From Arcobacter_B sp049472135 (GTDB lineage: Bacteria > Campylobacterota > Campylobacteria > Campylobacterales > Arcobacteraceae): DNA of 60,226 nt. The translations under genes and the position numbers were made by a program. This document shows positions 1-10,460 of this stretch, in pieces (positions within the stretch are counted from its first letter, which is position 1; each line of letters opens with the position of its first letter). A model generated the notes under the pieces. The model worked only from the letters and a program-made list of their open reading frames with translations. It was not told the DNA's origin and made no database searches. The stretch covers positions 1-60,226 of the forward strand of contig NZ_JBMOVV010000016.1 of NCBI RefSeq assembly GCF_049472135.1, written 5' to 3'.

Positions 1-5
1 TAATC

Positions 6-1757
<1,752 letters not shown>

Positions 1758-1783
1758 AATTACTTCTTATTAACCTTCGTTTT

Positions 1784-1792
1784 TAAAGATCA
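1784..1792 (-). promoter_or_regulatory. boxA-like antitermination site in the rRNA leader
   Basis: The minus strand reads TGATCTTTA, one mismatch from the boxA consensus TGCTCTTTA. It lies about 40 bases downstream of the predicted start and upstream of the processing stem, the normal place for the Nus-factor antitermination signal of rRNA operons. Motif seen; function inferred. Confidence 0.55.
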
Positions 1793-1836
1793 TATCTCTT
1801 TAGAACTTTGTGTCGTTCCTCTGAAATTGGACGGGA

Positions 1837-1865
1837 ATTATAGACAAATTATCCCCCTTTGTCAA
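1837..1865 (-). promoter_or_regulatory. rRNA operon promoter (sigma70 type)
   Basis: On the minus strand there is a consensus -35 TTGACA (1865-1860), a 17-bp spacer and a consensus -10 TATAAT (1842-1837). It is followed by a C/G-rich stretch (CCCGTCC) in the discriminator position, unusual in this AT-rich window and typical of growth-rate-controlled rRNA promoters. Transcription would start near 1830, about 210 bases upstream of 16S. It is the best sigma70 promoter in the window by eye. Confidence 0.85.
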
Positions 1866-1940
1866 GAGAAAACTCTTAATAAAAGCTTAAATTTTATAAT
1901 TTATGAGTTTTGCTATCTTTTTATTGTGTTTATTAGATTT

Positions 1941-2555
1941 TTAGTTAATTTTTATGTATGATGTTTCTTTTTTTATCTCTATTTCTCTTATATTTTCGTA
2001 TTTATCAATGATTTTTACTTTACAATCTTCTACTAAAATTGATTTACTATCATTATTTGAAAGTTTTGTATAAATCTTTCCATCATTTGAAAATGATATT
2101 TGACCTAAGGAACTAGTATTATTACATGACAATTGAATTTTATCAATGAAATAGTTTTTAGTTAATAAAGAATATTTACTTAAATCATCTTTTTCTTGAC
2201 AACTATTTGAATTGTAAATATATTTATTAGATAATGGATCTTTCAAACTTTCTGTTTTATTTGGATGACCTTGCATATTACTATCTGAATATATGACATA
2301 ATATATTCCTCCTACTTCTTCTCTACATCTGTAAAATTTTAATGTCCATCTTTTTTTAAACCATACTTCTTCTGAATAAGATTTTTTTGAATCAATAAGT
2401 GCTTTATATCTTAAATATTTTAATTGAAGTGAAAGTCTGTTTGTTAATTCATCAATTTTATTTTTAGGAGTGTTAATTTTAAATATAGAATATAGGATTG
2501 AAAGTAAAACAATAACTAATATTAATTCTAAAATTGTAAAACTATTTTTTTTCAT
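1941..2555 (-). CDS. Pseudopilin-like protein with prepilin N-terminus
   Basis: A 204-aa protein. Residues 3-22 form a type IV prepilin/type II secretion pseudopilin N-terminus: short basic leader, then FTILELILVIVLLSIL with Glu at +5 of the mature protein, then one hydrophobic helix. The residue before the predicted cleavage site is Ser, where most pseudopilins have Gly and many Campylobacterota proteins have Ala. The rest is a polar, Lys- and Asn-rich globular region with four cysteines and no family I recognise. It overlaps the upstream membrane protein gene by 14 bases and is the last gene of the pabA run. No other secretion or pilus genes are in the window, so which apparatus it serves cannot be told. 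A minor pseudopilin is likeliest. Confidence 0.7.
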   Translation of the reverse strand: MKKNSFTILELILVIVLLSILYSIFKINTPKNKIDELTNRLSLQLKYLRYKALIDSKKSYSEEVWFKKRWTLKFYRCREEVGGIYYVIYSDSNMQGHPNKTESLKDPLSNKYIYNSNSCQEKDDLSKYSLLTKNYFIDKIQLSCNNTSSLGQISFSNDGKIYTKLSNNDSKSILVEDCKVKIIDKYENIREIEIKKETSYIKIN

Positions 2556-3735
2556 AAATATATAGTTTAATTAATTCTTTATTGTAATAAGAAATTATTA
2601 GAGTTTTAATTACATTTTCATTTTTATTTTTTGAAACATAAAATTGATTTCCTTTTTCAATACCATAATATTTTAATCTTAACTGTAATCTTTCATCATT
2701 AACATTAATTTTATTTATTCCATATGATTTTAATTTGCTAGCTATATCTTTTGCAAAATGATATTTATATGCAAAATGTTTTTTCTCATCTGGTAAAAAT
2801 AAATATAAAGGTTTATTTATTATTGTTAATAAACAATTTACTAATAACATAAATAATACAATCAAACCCAAGATGTAATGTTTTCTTCTAAAAACCGATA
2901 ATCTAACTCGATATGAATGATAAAACATTTTTAACATAAAAGGTATAGATATTACAACATAAGGAGCAAAGTCTTCAATATATACTCTTTGCCTAAAAGA
3001 AAAAAGTAGTGACACTAATAAAGCTGTAGTTGAAATATACCAAACAAAGGTTCTTTCATTTTTTATTCCAGCTCTGTATATTGTATATATAAAATATATA
3101 AACATTAAAGGAGAGAAAATTGTTGCATATATAGCAAAAGTATCTAAGAAATACCCTTTAGGCTTTCCTTCTGTTTGGAAACCATAAATATACATGGACA
3201 ATGAGAACAAAAAAAGTGAAAGATATATTAGTTTTTTTTCTTTTTCTTTCAAAGAGAAGAAAAATAATGCCAAAAAGAAAATTGCAAATGAATTATCAAT
3301 AAATACTAATAAAAATAAAAGCCAAATTGGATGTTCTTTATTTTTCTCATAAATGTATATATATAATAAAGTGAAAAATAGTACAACTATCGCACTATTT
3401 ACAAGAAGAGATGCACTTAAAACACCAGGCAATATCATAAATATAAGAATTGATAAGAATTGATCTTTTTTATATTTAAAGTAGTTTAATGTCAATTTAT
3501 ACATTAATAAAACACTTAATGTATAAAAAACAATAAATGGTAGCCTTAAGGCAATATCGTTTTGACCAAAAATATAAATTGAAGTTTTTGTGATATAAGT
3601 TAAAACTGAACTATTTTCAAATACATTTAATGCTTCTTTATATGAGATGCTTAATGTATTTGAAGCATAAATTAATATAACTACTAATATTGAAAGAATA
3701 AAATAAAATAAATAGTCATATTTTATATTTGTCAT
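2542..3735 (-). CDS. GT-C/ArnT-like multi-spanning membrane protein
   Basis: A 397-aa protein with about nine to ten hydrophobic segments and a soluble C-terminal tail (last 80 residues). Near residues 45-66 the stretch tksiyiFGqndiaLRLPF matches the pattern of glycosyltransferase family 39 / ArnT-like enzymes, which move sugars from polyprenyl-phosphate carriers. The acidic pair expected in the first extracytoplasmic loop (Asp-Glu) is replaced by SISYKEA, so the catalytic Asp is not obvious. It sits between pabA (one base apart) and the pseudopilin gene (14-base overlap), implying co-transcription. Fold class is fairly secure; enzymatic activity is not. Confidence 0.6.
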   Translation of the reverse strand: MTNIKYDYLFYFILSILVVILIYASNTLSISYKEALNVFENSSVLTYITKTSIYIFGQNDIALRLPFIVFYTLSVLLMYKLTLNYFKYKKDQFLSILIFMILPGVLSASLLVNSAIVVLFFTLLYIYIYEKNKEHPIWLLFLLVFIDNSFAIFFLALFFFSLKEKEKKLIYLSLFLFSLSMYIYGFQTEGKPKGYFLDTFAIYATIFSPLMFIYFIYTIYRAGIKNERTFVWYISTTALLVSLLFSFRQRVYIEDFAPYVVISIPFMLKMFYHSYRVRLSVFRRKHYILGLIVLFMLLVNCLLTIINKPLYLFLPDEKKHFAYKYHFAKDIASKLKSYGINKINVNDERLQLRLKYYGIEKGNQFYVSKNKNENVIKTLIISYYNKELIKLYIYEKK

Positions 3736-3736
3736 A

Positions 3737-4306
3737 TTATAACTTTAAGAAATTATCTAACATTTCATATCCATATTCACTCATAATTGACTCTGGATGA
3801 AATTGTACTCCATATATTTGTTTACCTTTAATTTCTAAAGACATAATTTCTTCATCATCTAAACTAATAGATGTTGGGATAACTATTTCTGGAACACTCT
3901 GTTTTTCAACAGTTAAAGAGTGATATCTAGTTTGAGTAAACTCTTTTGGAATGTCTTTAAAAATTACTGAATCATTGATTACTTTTATTTTTGATGTTTT
4001 ACCATGCATCATATTTTTAGCTTTAATAACTTTAGCACCAAATACTTGTGCAATACTTTGGTGACCTAAACAAATTCCAAAAATTGGTTTTTTATCTGCA
4101 AAATGTTTTATAACATCTAAACAAACTCCCGCTTCATTTGGAGTTGCAGGTCCTGGAGATAAGATAATCTTCTCAGGATTTAAAGCTTCAATTTCTTCAA
4201 CTGTTAATTCATCATTTCTAATTACTTTTAAATCAGCCCCTAATTCTAAACAGTATTGAACTATGTTATATGTAAAAGAGTCATAGTTGTCAATCATTAA
4301 TATCAT
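3737..4306 (-). CDS. pabA: Aminodeoxychorismate/anthranilate synthase glutaminase subunit
   Basis: A 189-aa class I glutamine amidotransferase, normal length. It supplies ammonia from glutamine to the chorismate-using partner (PabB for folate, or TrpE for tryptophan). The catalytic triad is visible: Cys79 in GICLGHQ, and His170 and Glu172 in FHPES. The oxyanion motif SPGPATPNEAG (50-60) and the N-terminal DNYDSFTYN are also present. No trpE or pabB lies in the window, so PabA and TrpG roles cannot be separated; many bacteria use one protein for both. It is the first gene of a three-gene minus-strand run with a membrane protein and a pseudopilin, which have no evident link to folate. Confidence 0.9.
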   Translation of the reverse strand: MILMIDNYDSFTYNIVQYCLELGADLKVIRNDELTVEEIEALNPEKIILSPGPATPNEAGVCLDVIKHFADKKPIFGICLGHQSIAQVFGAKVIKAKNMMHGKTSKIKVINDSVIFKDIPKEFTQTRYHSLTVEKQSVPEIVIPTSISLDDEEIMSLEIKGKQIYGVQFHPESIMSEYGYEMLDNFLKL

Positions 4307-4410
4307 AAATTATTTACCTCTGTATATATCAATAAATGATATATCTAAATTATTGTAGTAATTATATCAATAAAATTGTATTTTTTTATTAAAGTAGTTT
4401 AATTTAATTT

Positions 4411-4489
4411 GATAATCATTCTTACTATTAAGTTTAATTAAAGTTTTACTTGATTATAATTTCGATAACAATTATCAGTATAGTATAAA
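4411..4489 (+). promoter_or_regulatory. Candidate Fur-controlled promoter of the iron transporter
   Basis: Two Fur-box-like elements precede fbpA: GATAATCATT (4411-4420), matching ten bases of the Fur consensus half, and the perfect palindrome GATAACAATTATC (4464-4476). Possible -10 boxes are TATAAT (4455-4460) and TATAGT/TATAAA (4479-4489). A repressor on the palindrome would overlap both. The gene function (ferric iron uptake) fits Fur control. Sites are seen; binding is inferred. Confidence 0.5.
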
Positions 4490-4503
4490 TAAAAAGGAAA
4501 ATT

Positions 4504-5511
4504 ATGTTAAAAAAGTTAGCATTAACAGCCGTAGTATTAGCAAGTTCATTATTTGCAAGTTCAGAAGTAAATGTTTATTCTCATAGACACTATGATACAG
4601 ATAAACAATTATTCAAAATGTTTGAAGAAAAAACAGGGATTAAGGTAAATGTAGTAAATGCTAAAGCATCTGCTTTAATTAAAAGAATGGAAAGTGAAGG
4701 TGCAAAATCACCTGCTGATGTATTAATTACAGTTGATGCAGGAAGATTATTCCAAGCAAAACAAAAAGATTTATTACAATCTATTGATTCAAATTACTTA
4801 ACAACAAACATTCCAGCAAACTTAAGAGATAAAGATAACAAATGGTTTGCATTAACAAAAAGATCAAGAGTAGCAGTATATAGAATTGGTTCAGAAGTAG
4901 AAGGAAAATTATCTACATATGAAGATTTAGCAGACCCAAAATTCAAAGGTCAAATTATGGTTAGATCATCAAATAACATTTATAACCAATCTTTATTAGC
5001 AGCAATGATTGCACACCATGGTGAAGAAAAAGCTCTAGAATGGGCAAAAGGTGTTGTAGCAAATATGGCTAAAGCTCCTAAAGGTAATGACAGATATCAA
5101 GTAAAAGCAGTAGCTAATGGAATTGGTTCAATTGCAATTGCAAATACTTACTACATTGGTAAAATGGTTGATAACAAAGATGTATCACAAAGAGAATCAG
5201 TAAAAAAAGTTAAAATTTTCTTCCCAGAATTTAAAAATGGTGGAACTCATATCAATGTATCTGGTGCAGGTGTAGCTAAATATGCTCCAAATAAAGAAAA
5301 TGCAGTTAAATTTATTGAATTTATGGCTTCAAAAGATGCACAAGAATTATTCGCTAAAGGTAACTATGAGTACCCTGTATTAGCGGGAGTTAAAAGTTCT
5401 GACATTGTTTCATCTTGGGGTCAGTTTAAAGATGATACAATCTCGATTAACACTTTAGGTGAAAATAACGCAGCTGCAATCAGAATTTTTGATAAAGCAG
5501 GATGGAAGTAA
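4504..5511 (+). CDS. fbpA: Ferric iron ABC transporter, periplasmic binding protein
   Basis: A 335-aa protein with a signal peptide (residues 1-19, ending ...SLFAS) and a class II periplasmic-binding fold of the FbpA/FutA/IdiA group. It would bind Fe(3+) in the periplasm and hand it to the permease. The C-terminal-lobe motif IAIANTYYIGKM carries the paired tyrosines that ligate iron in this family; an early YSHRHYDTD stretch is also typical. It starts an operon with the permease (6 bases downstream) and the ATPase. A clear ribosome site (AAAAGGA) precedes the ATG. Upstream Fur-like palindromes suggest iron repression. Confidence 0.93.
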   Translation: MLKKLALTAVVLASSLFASSEVNVYSHRHYDTDKQLFKMFEEKTGIKVNVVNAKASALIKRMESEGAKSPADVLITVDAGRLFQAKQKDLLQSIDSNYLTTNIPANLRDKDNKWFALTKRSRVAVYRIGSEVEGKLSTYEDLADPKFKGQIMVRSSNNIYNQSLLAAMIAHHGEEKALEWAKGVVANMAKAPKGNDRYQVKAVANGIGSIAIANTYYIGKMVDNKDVSQRESVKKVKIFFPEFKNGGTHINVSGAGVAKYAPNKENAVKFIEFMASKDAQELFAKGNYEYPVLAGVKSSDIVSSWGQFKDDTISINTLGENNAAAIRIFDKAGWK

Positions 5512-5517
5512 TAATAA

Positions 5518-7122
5518 TTGATAAACAATTTTTCAAAATTAAAGATAAGTAGTGTAATTCTCACACTACTTATTAGTGCACCAGCAATCATAATATTTTT
5601 ATATCTTTTTTCAGGTTCAAGTGACAATTGGCAACACTTGAAGGATACTCTATTATATGAATATATCTTTAATACACTATACATAATGTTTGGTGTTGCA
5701 ATCCTAACAGGAATAATAGGTTTTACCACAGCATATCTAACATCTTTATATACATTTACATTCTCTAACTTTTTTCATTATGCTTTAATTTTACCATTTG
5801 CTATACCTACTTACATAATGGCATTTATTTATGGAGGAATGTTTGATATTACAGGAAGTGTAACTACATTTGTATTAGACTTATTTAACACATCAATTGA
5901 TGAAGTCTATTTCTTTGATATTATGTCTATAGAAGGTGCTATTATAATTATGTCATTAGTTTTATACCCTTATGTATATTTAATTTGTAAGACATATTTA
6001 TCTTTCGAATCTGCTTCAATTATAGATGCAGCAAAAACATTTAATTTATCTTCTTGGCAAATACTAAAAAAAGTAATTTTACCTGTATCAAGACCAGCAA
6101 TTGTTGCTGGTGTTACTCTTGCTGTAATGGAAGCTATAGCTGATTTTGGAGTAATGGAATATTTTGGAGTAAGTACATTTGTAACTGGAATTTTTAGAGC
6201 TTGGTTTGGAATGGGTTCTGTTGAAGATGCAGCAAAACTAGCAAGTATTTTAATGACATTTGTATTTATAATTATAGTTTTAGAAAGACTTCAAAGAAGA
6301 AATAAAGTTTATAAAAGTTCAGGTAAGGACTTTAAACCTATTGATAAAATTAAACTTACTGGTAGTAAAAACATTGGTGCATTTATTTTATGTTTTATCC
6401 CATTTTTCTTAGGTTTCCTTTTACCATTTATTCAACTATGCTATTGGTTTATGCTGTCATATGAAGAAATAATTGATGAAGACTTTATGACACTTCTATA
6501 TCAAACTTTAACTCTTGCAATTTCTTCTGCATTTATAATAACAGCATTAGCGTTATTATTTGTATATAATGTTAGATTAAATAATGACAAATCTTCTTCA
6601 ATTTTAACACAAATAGTAAAAATGGGATATTCAATACCTGGAGCTGTTGTAGGTGTTGGGATACTTTCATTTTTTGCTGTATTAGACAAATATTTCTTTG
6701 ATATTTTTTCTGATACATTTATAATTTCAGGAACAATAATTGCTGTTGTATTCGGATATTGTGTAAGATTTTTAGCTATTTCTATTAATAGTTTTGAATC
6801 TGGATTTTCAAGAATCCCTACTTCATATGATGATGCAGCTAAAATTTTAAATATTGGAGATAAAAAAACATTCTTTAAAATATATATTCCTTTACTAAAA
6901 AATACTGCATTTTCAGCTTTTATAGTAATATTTATTGAAGTTATTAAAGAATTACCTCTTACTATGATTCTAAGACCATTCAATTATGATACATTAGCAA
7001 TCAGAGCATTAGAATTAACACAACAAGCACAAATTATAGAATCTTCTGTACCTTCAATGTTCATTATTTTAATTGGAATGGTTTCAGTGATTCTACTTGC
7101 AAAAAACATGAATAAGGTATAA
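5518..7122 (+). CDS. fbpB: Ferric iron ABC transporter permease
   Basis: A 534-aa inner-membrane protein with two tandem binding-protein-dependent permease domains, as is usual for FbpB-type transporters. Each half has about six membrane segments and an EAA loop: the first near residues 165-200 (EsasIIDAAKTFNLSSWQ), the second near 435-470 (sYDDAAKILNIGDKKTFF). The start codon chosen is TTG, six bases after the fbpA stop. GGATGG/GGAAG about ten bases before it serves as ribosome site and lies in the end of fbpA; no nearby ATG keeps the first membrane segment. It forms the channel between FbpA and FbpC, whose gene starts one base after its stop. Confidence 0.93.
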   Translation: MINNFSKLKISSVILTLLISAPAIIIFLYLFSGSSDNWQHLKDTLLYEYIFNTLYIMFGVAILTGIIGFTTAYLTSLYTFTFSNFFHYALILPFAIPTYIMAFIYGGMFDITGSVTTFVLDLFNTSIDEVYFFDIMSIEGAIIIMSLVLYPYVYLICKTYLSFESASIIDAAKTFNLSSWQILKKVILPVSRPAIVAGVTLAVMEAIADFGVMEYFGVSTFVTGIFRAWFGMGSVEDAAKLASILMTFVFIIIVLERLQRRNKVYKSSGKDFKPIDKIKLTGSKNIGAFILCFIPFFLGFLLPFIQLCYWFMLSYEEIIDEDFMTLLYQTLTLAISSAFIITALALLFVYNVRLNNDKSSSILTQIVKMGYSIPGAVVGVGILSFFAVLDKYFFDIFSDTFIISGTIIAVVFGYCVRFLAISINSFESGFSRIPTSYDDAAKILNIGDKKTFFKIYIPLLKNTAFSAFIVIFIEVIKELPLTMILRPFNYDTLAIRALELTQQAQIIESSVPSMFIILIGMVSVILLAKNMNKV

Positions 7123-7123
7123 A

Positions 7124-8116
7124 ATGGTTACTGTAAATAATTTTTCAATCTCATTTGGCGAAACAAAAATATTAGAAGATATTAACTTTGATGTAAAAAA
7201 AGGTGAAATAGTTACTCTACTTGGAAAAAGTGGTTGTGGTAAAACAACAATTTTAAGAGCAATAGCTGGTCTTCAAAAAGAGCATGGCGGAGAAATATGT
7301 ATTGGTAATGCTTGTGTTTCTTCTAAAGATGTATATGAAAAAAATAGAGAAGTTGGTTATATATTTCAAGATTATGCACTATTCCCTCATCTAAATGTTG
7401 AGGAGAATATTGCATTTGCTTTAGACAAACTATCAAAAAAAGATAGAGAGAAAAAAGTACTTAAACTTTTAGAACAGTTTGATATTGTTGATCATAGAAA
7501 AAAACAAATACATCAATTATCAGGTGGACAACAACAAAGAGTGGCAATTGCAAGAGCTATGGCAAATAATCCTAAGATACTCTTACTTGATGAACCATTT
7601 GCAAATCTTGACTCCCAATTAAGATACAAAACTAAAATGTGGGTGAAAAATTTAATAAAAAAATATGAACTAAGTGCAATATTAGTTACTCATGATAAAA
7701 AAGAAGCATTAAGTATATCTGACAAAATTGGTATTATAAATGATAAAAAAATGATACAGTTTGATACTGCTCAAAACATGTATAACAATCCAAAAAACTA
7801 TTATATTGCAAACTTTCTATCTGAAATCAATATTATTCCTCATAAACTTTTAGAAAAACTTGAGATAAAAAAGAGTGATAATCAAGTTGCTATTACAAAT
7901 ACTAATAAATGTAAATTAACAACTATAAAAAATGATTTTGAAGTTGAAATTATCGACTATTCTTATTATGGTGAAAGCTATGAAGTGATTTATAAATTAA
8001 AAAATATAGAGCATGATAACTTACTTCATTCACAAGTTGAAAATATTGACTTCATAAAGAATAATAATTGTTATTTAGAAATTTCAACTGATGATATAAA
8101 AATTATTGAAAAATAA
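7124..8116 (+). CDS. fbpC: Ferric iron ABC transporter ATPase
   Basis: A 330-aa ABC ATPase that powers iron import. Walker A GKSGCGKT (34-41), Q-loop Gln82, signature LSGGQQQR (132-139), Walker B ILLLDEP (152-158) and H-loop His190 are all intact. The C-terminal 100 residues form the extra regulatory (TOBE-like) region found in ferric and related importers; it is poorly conserved here. The gene follows the permease after one base. Normal length is about 340-350 aa. The diguanylate cyclase gene begins 55 bases later and could be read through from this operon. Confidence 0.93.
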   Translation: MVTVNNFSISFGETKILEDINFDVKKGEIVTLLGKSGCGKTTILRAIAGLQKEHGGEICIGNACVSSKDVYEKNREVGYIFQDYALFPHLNVEENIAFALDKLSKKDREKKVLKLLEQFDIVDHRKKQIHQLSGGQQQRVAIARAMANNPKILLLDEPFANLDSQLRYKTKMWVKNLIKKYELSAILVTHDKKEALSISDKIGIINDKKMIQFDTAQNMYNNPKNYYIANFLSEINIIPHKLLEKLEIKKSDNQVAITNTNKCKLTTIKNDFEVEIIDYSYYGESYEVIYKLKNIEHDNLLHSQVENIDFIKNNNCYLEISTDDIKIIEK

Positions 8117-8171
8117 CAATTTAGTATCAAAGGCTAGTATTATTTAATATATTTAGTGTATAATTGACTTT

Positions 8172-10430
8172 ATGAAATTAAAAAAAGTCATTATATTATT
8201 ATTACTATTGTTCAATTTCTCTTTTTCACAAAAACTAGATAGTGTAACTCTTCAATTAGATTGGTTGCATCAATTTCAATTTGCAGGTTATTATATTGCA
8301 AAAGAAAAAGGTTTTTATGAACAAAATGGATTAGATGTAAATATAAAAGAGTTTACATCTAATACAAAATTAATAGATGACACATTAATCAATCAATCCC
8401 ATTATGCTATTGGTAAATCTTCTCTTATAATTGAAAGATTAAATGAGAAAGAAATCACTCTACTTGCAGCTATTTATCAAAATTCTCCTATGGTTTTATT
8501 AACAAGAAAAGACTCTGGTATTGATACTATTGAAAAACTAATAAATAAAAAAGTCATGTTAACAAGTGATGCAAAGGAAACAGCAAACATTATTTCAATG
8601 ATAAAATCTCAAGGAGTTAAAAGTAATAAAATTAATTTTATTCCACACTCTTTTAAACTTGATGATTTAATAGATAGAAAAACTGATGCTATGGCCTGTT
8701 ACTTATCAAATGAGCCATACATATTAACAGAAAAAAATATTTCATATAATATATTTAATCCTGCAGATTACGGTTTTGATTTTTATGGAGGTATTTTATT
8801 TACATCAAATAAAGAGGTAAAAAACTACCCCTTAAGGGTTAAAAACTTTTATGATGCAACAATGAAGGGTTGGTCTTATGCTTTTGATAATATTGAAGAG
8901 ACTGCAAATATCATATATGAAAAATATAATACTCAAAATAAGACATTAAATTCACTGATTTATGAAGGAAGAGTATTAAAAAAACTTGCAAAATATGATG
9001 AAGGGCATTTAGGAAATATTGATATTGAAAAAATAAATGAAATAAAAAGATTATATTTACTTTTAGAGTTAGGTAAAAATAGTGATTTAAAGATTGATAC
9101 ATTTTTATACGATGAAAATAAGATACTTTTTAATGATTTTGAAAAAAACTATTTGAAAAACAATTCATTTACACTTTTAGTTAACGATTTGGATATTCCT
9201 TTTTCTTTTACAAAAGAAAATGAGTTTTCAGGTTTAGAAATAGACTTTTGGAATATTATTGGTAAAAAACTCAACACAAAATTTAATATAATTGAAAAAC
9301 CAAATGATGAAAAGTTATTTAACGCCATTCAAACATTTGATATTAAACTAGAGTTTGATTATGAAAATATAAATAATACAACAACTCTACCTTTAAGTAA
9401 ATTGCCAGTTGCTATTGCAACTAATAATGATAAAAACTTTATTTCTGATATGTATGTCTTGAAAAATAAAAAAGTTGCAATTATTGGAAATAAAACATTA
9501 TTTAATAAATTAAAAAAAGAACATACTGATATTGATTTTTTATATCTAGATAATATTGATGAGGGTTTTAATGAACTTGAGAAAAAAAACATTTTTGGTG
9601 TAATAGATAACATATTATCTTTATCTCACTATATAATAAGAAATAATCACAATAATATAAAGATTGCTGGAACATTACCATATACAATAGATATAAGATT
9701 AAAAAGTTCCATACAAAATAAAGAAGTTATTCCTATTTTAAATAAGATTATTAATCAAATTAGTGAAGAAGAAAAAAGAGAAATCATAAATAAGTATCAA
9801 CTTATAGTTTATCAAGAGATAAAAGATTACTCTTGGGTTTACAAGTATGTATTTCCATTAATTCTTATCATTGTTTTTTATATTTATATTAATGGTAAAA
9901 TGAGAAAAGAAATCAAAAAAAGAAAGATTGCAGAAAGCAACCTTCTAGATTATGCAAATAAAGATAGTCTAACAAAGATTTTAAATAGAAGAAGAATAGA
10001 AAAAGTACTATCAACACTAATTAGAAAATCAAAACAAAGTGATACTATTTTCTCAATAATTTTTATTGACATTGATGATTTCAAATCTATAAATGATAAA
10101 TTAGGTCATCTAATTGGGGATAAAGTTTTAATTAAAGTATCTAAAATCATAAGTGATCATATTAGAAAAGATGATATGTTTGGAAGATGGGGTGGAGAAG
10201 AATTTATATTAATACTTCCTAATACATCAGCATTAGATGCACAAAAAAGTGCAAATCACTTAAAAAATTTAATTGAAAATTATGATTTTAAAATCAATAG
10301 AAAAGTAACAGCAAGTTTTGGTATAACTCAATTTATAGAAACTGATACAAGAAAAGATATTGTTTTAAGAGCTGATAAAGCTATGTATTATGTTAAAAAT
10401 AATGGTAAAAATTCTACTAAAATTTTTTAA
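8172..10430 (+). CDS. Membrane diguanylate cyclase with THI5-like and SBP3 sensor domains
   Basis: A 752-aa protein. A signal peptide or first membrane segment (1-19) is followed by an NMT1/THI5-like binding domain (about 22-320; LQLDWLHQFQFAGYYIAKEKGFY), then a second, SBP_bac_3-like binding domain (about 330-545; VNDLDIPFSFTKENEFSGLEIDFW), a membrane helix (about 556-575) and a GGDEF domain. The active-site motif is GGEEF (674-678), with an inhibitory-site RKDD (665-668) exactly five residues before it. It should make cyclic di-GMP in the cytoplasm in response to a periplasmic ligand. THI5-like domains in other proteins bind pyrimidine or other small molecules; the ligand here is unknown. 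It follows the iron operon by 55 bases, so an iron-linked role is possible but unproven. Confidence 0.88.
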   Translation: MKLKKVIILLLLLFNFSFSQKLDSVTLQLDWLHQFQFAGYYIAKEKGFYEQNGLDVNIKEFTSNTKLIDDTLINQSHYAIGKSSLIIERLNEKEITLLAAIYQNSPMVLLTRKDSGIDTIEKLINKKVMLTSDAKETANIISMIKSQGVKSNKINFIPHSFKLDDLIDRKTDAMACYLSNEPYILTEKNISYNIFNPADYGFDFYGGILFTSNKEVKNYPLRVKNFYDATMKGWSYAFDNIEETANIIYEKYNTQNKTLNSLIYEGRVLKKLAKYDEGHLGNIDIEKINEIKRLYLLLELGKNSDLKIDTFLYDENKILFNDFEKNYLKNNSFTLLVNDLDIPFSFTKENEFSGLEIDFWNIIGKKLNTKFNIIEKPNDEKLFNAIQTFDIKLEFDYENINNTTTLPLSKLPVAIATNNDKNFISDMYVLKNKKVAIIGNKTLFNKLKKEHTDIDFLYLDNIDEGFNELEKKNIFGVIDNILSLSHYIIRNNHNNIKIAGTLPYTIDIRLKSSIQNKEVIPILNKIINQISEEEKREIINKYQLIVYQEIKDYSWVYKYVFPLILIIVFYIYINGKMRKEIKKRKIAESNLLDYANKDSLTKILNRRRIEKVLSTLIRKSKQSDTIFSIIFIDIDDFKSINDKLGHLIGDKVLIKVSKIISDHIRKDDMFGRWGGEEFILILPNTSALDAQKSANHLKNLIENYDFKINRKVTASFGITQFIETDTRKDIVLRADKAMYYVKNNGKNSTKIF

Positions 10431-10460
10431 AAGATAGGGATTTAAAATCCTATCTTTTAA
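10427..10460. terminator. Bidirectional terminator between cyclase and decarboxylase genes
   Basis: Perfect 12-bp inverted repeat (10427-10438 and 10449-10460; ttaaaagatagg) with a 10-base loop. Flanking A and T runs give a U-tract in both directions. Both convergent stop codons (10428-10430 plus, 10457-10459 minus) lie inside the stem arms. Confidence 0.8.

Noticed and set aside
6501..6983. 160-aa minus-strand open frame inside fbpB
   Set aside because: Antisense shadow of a membrane protein gene; no start signal and no family resemblance.
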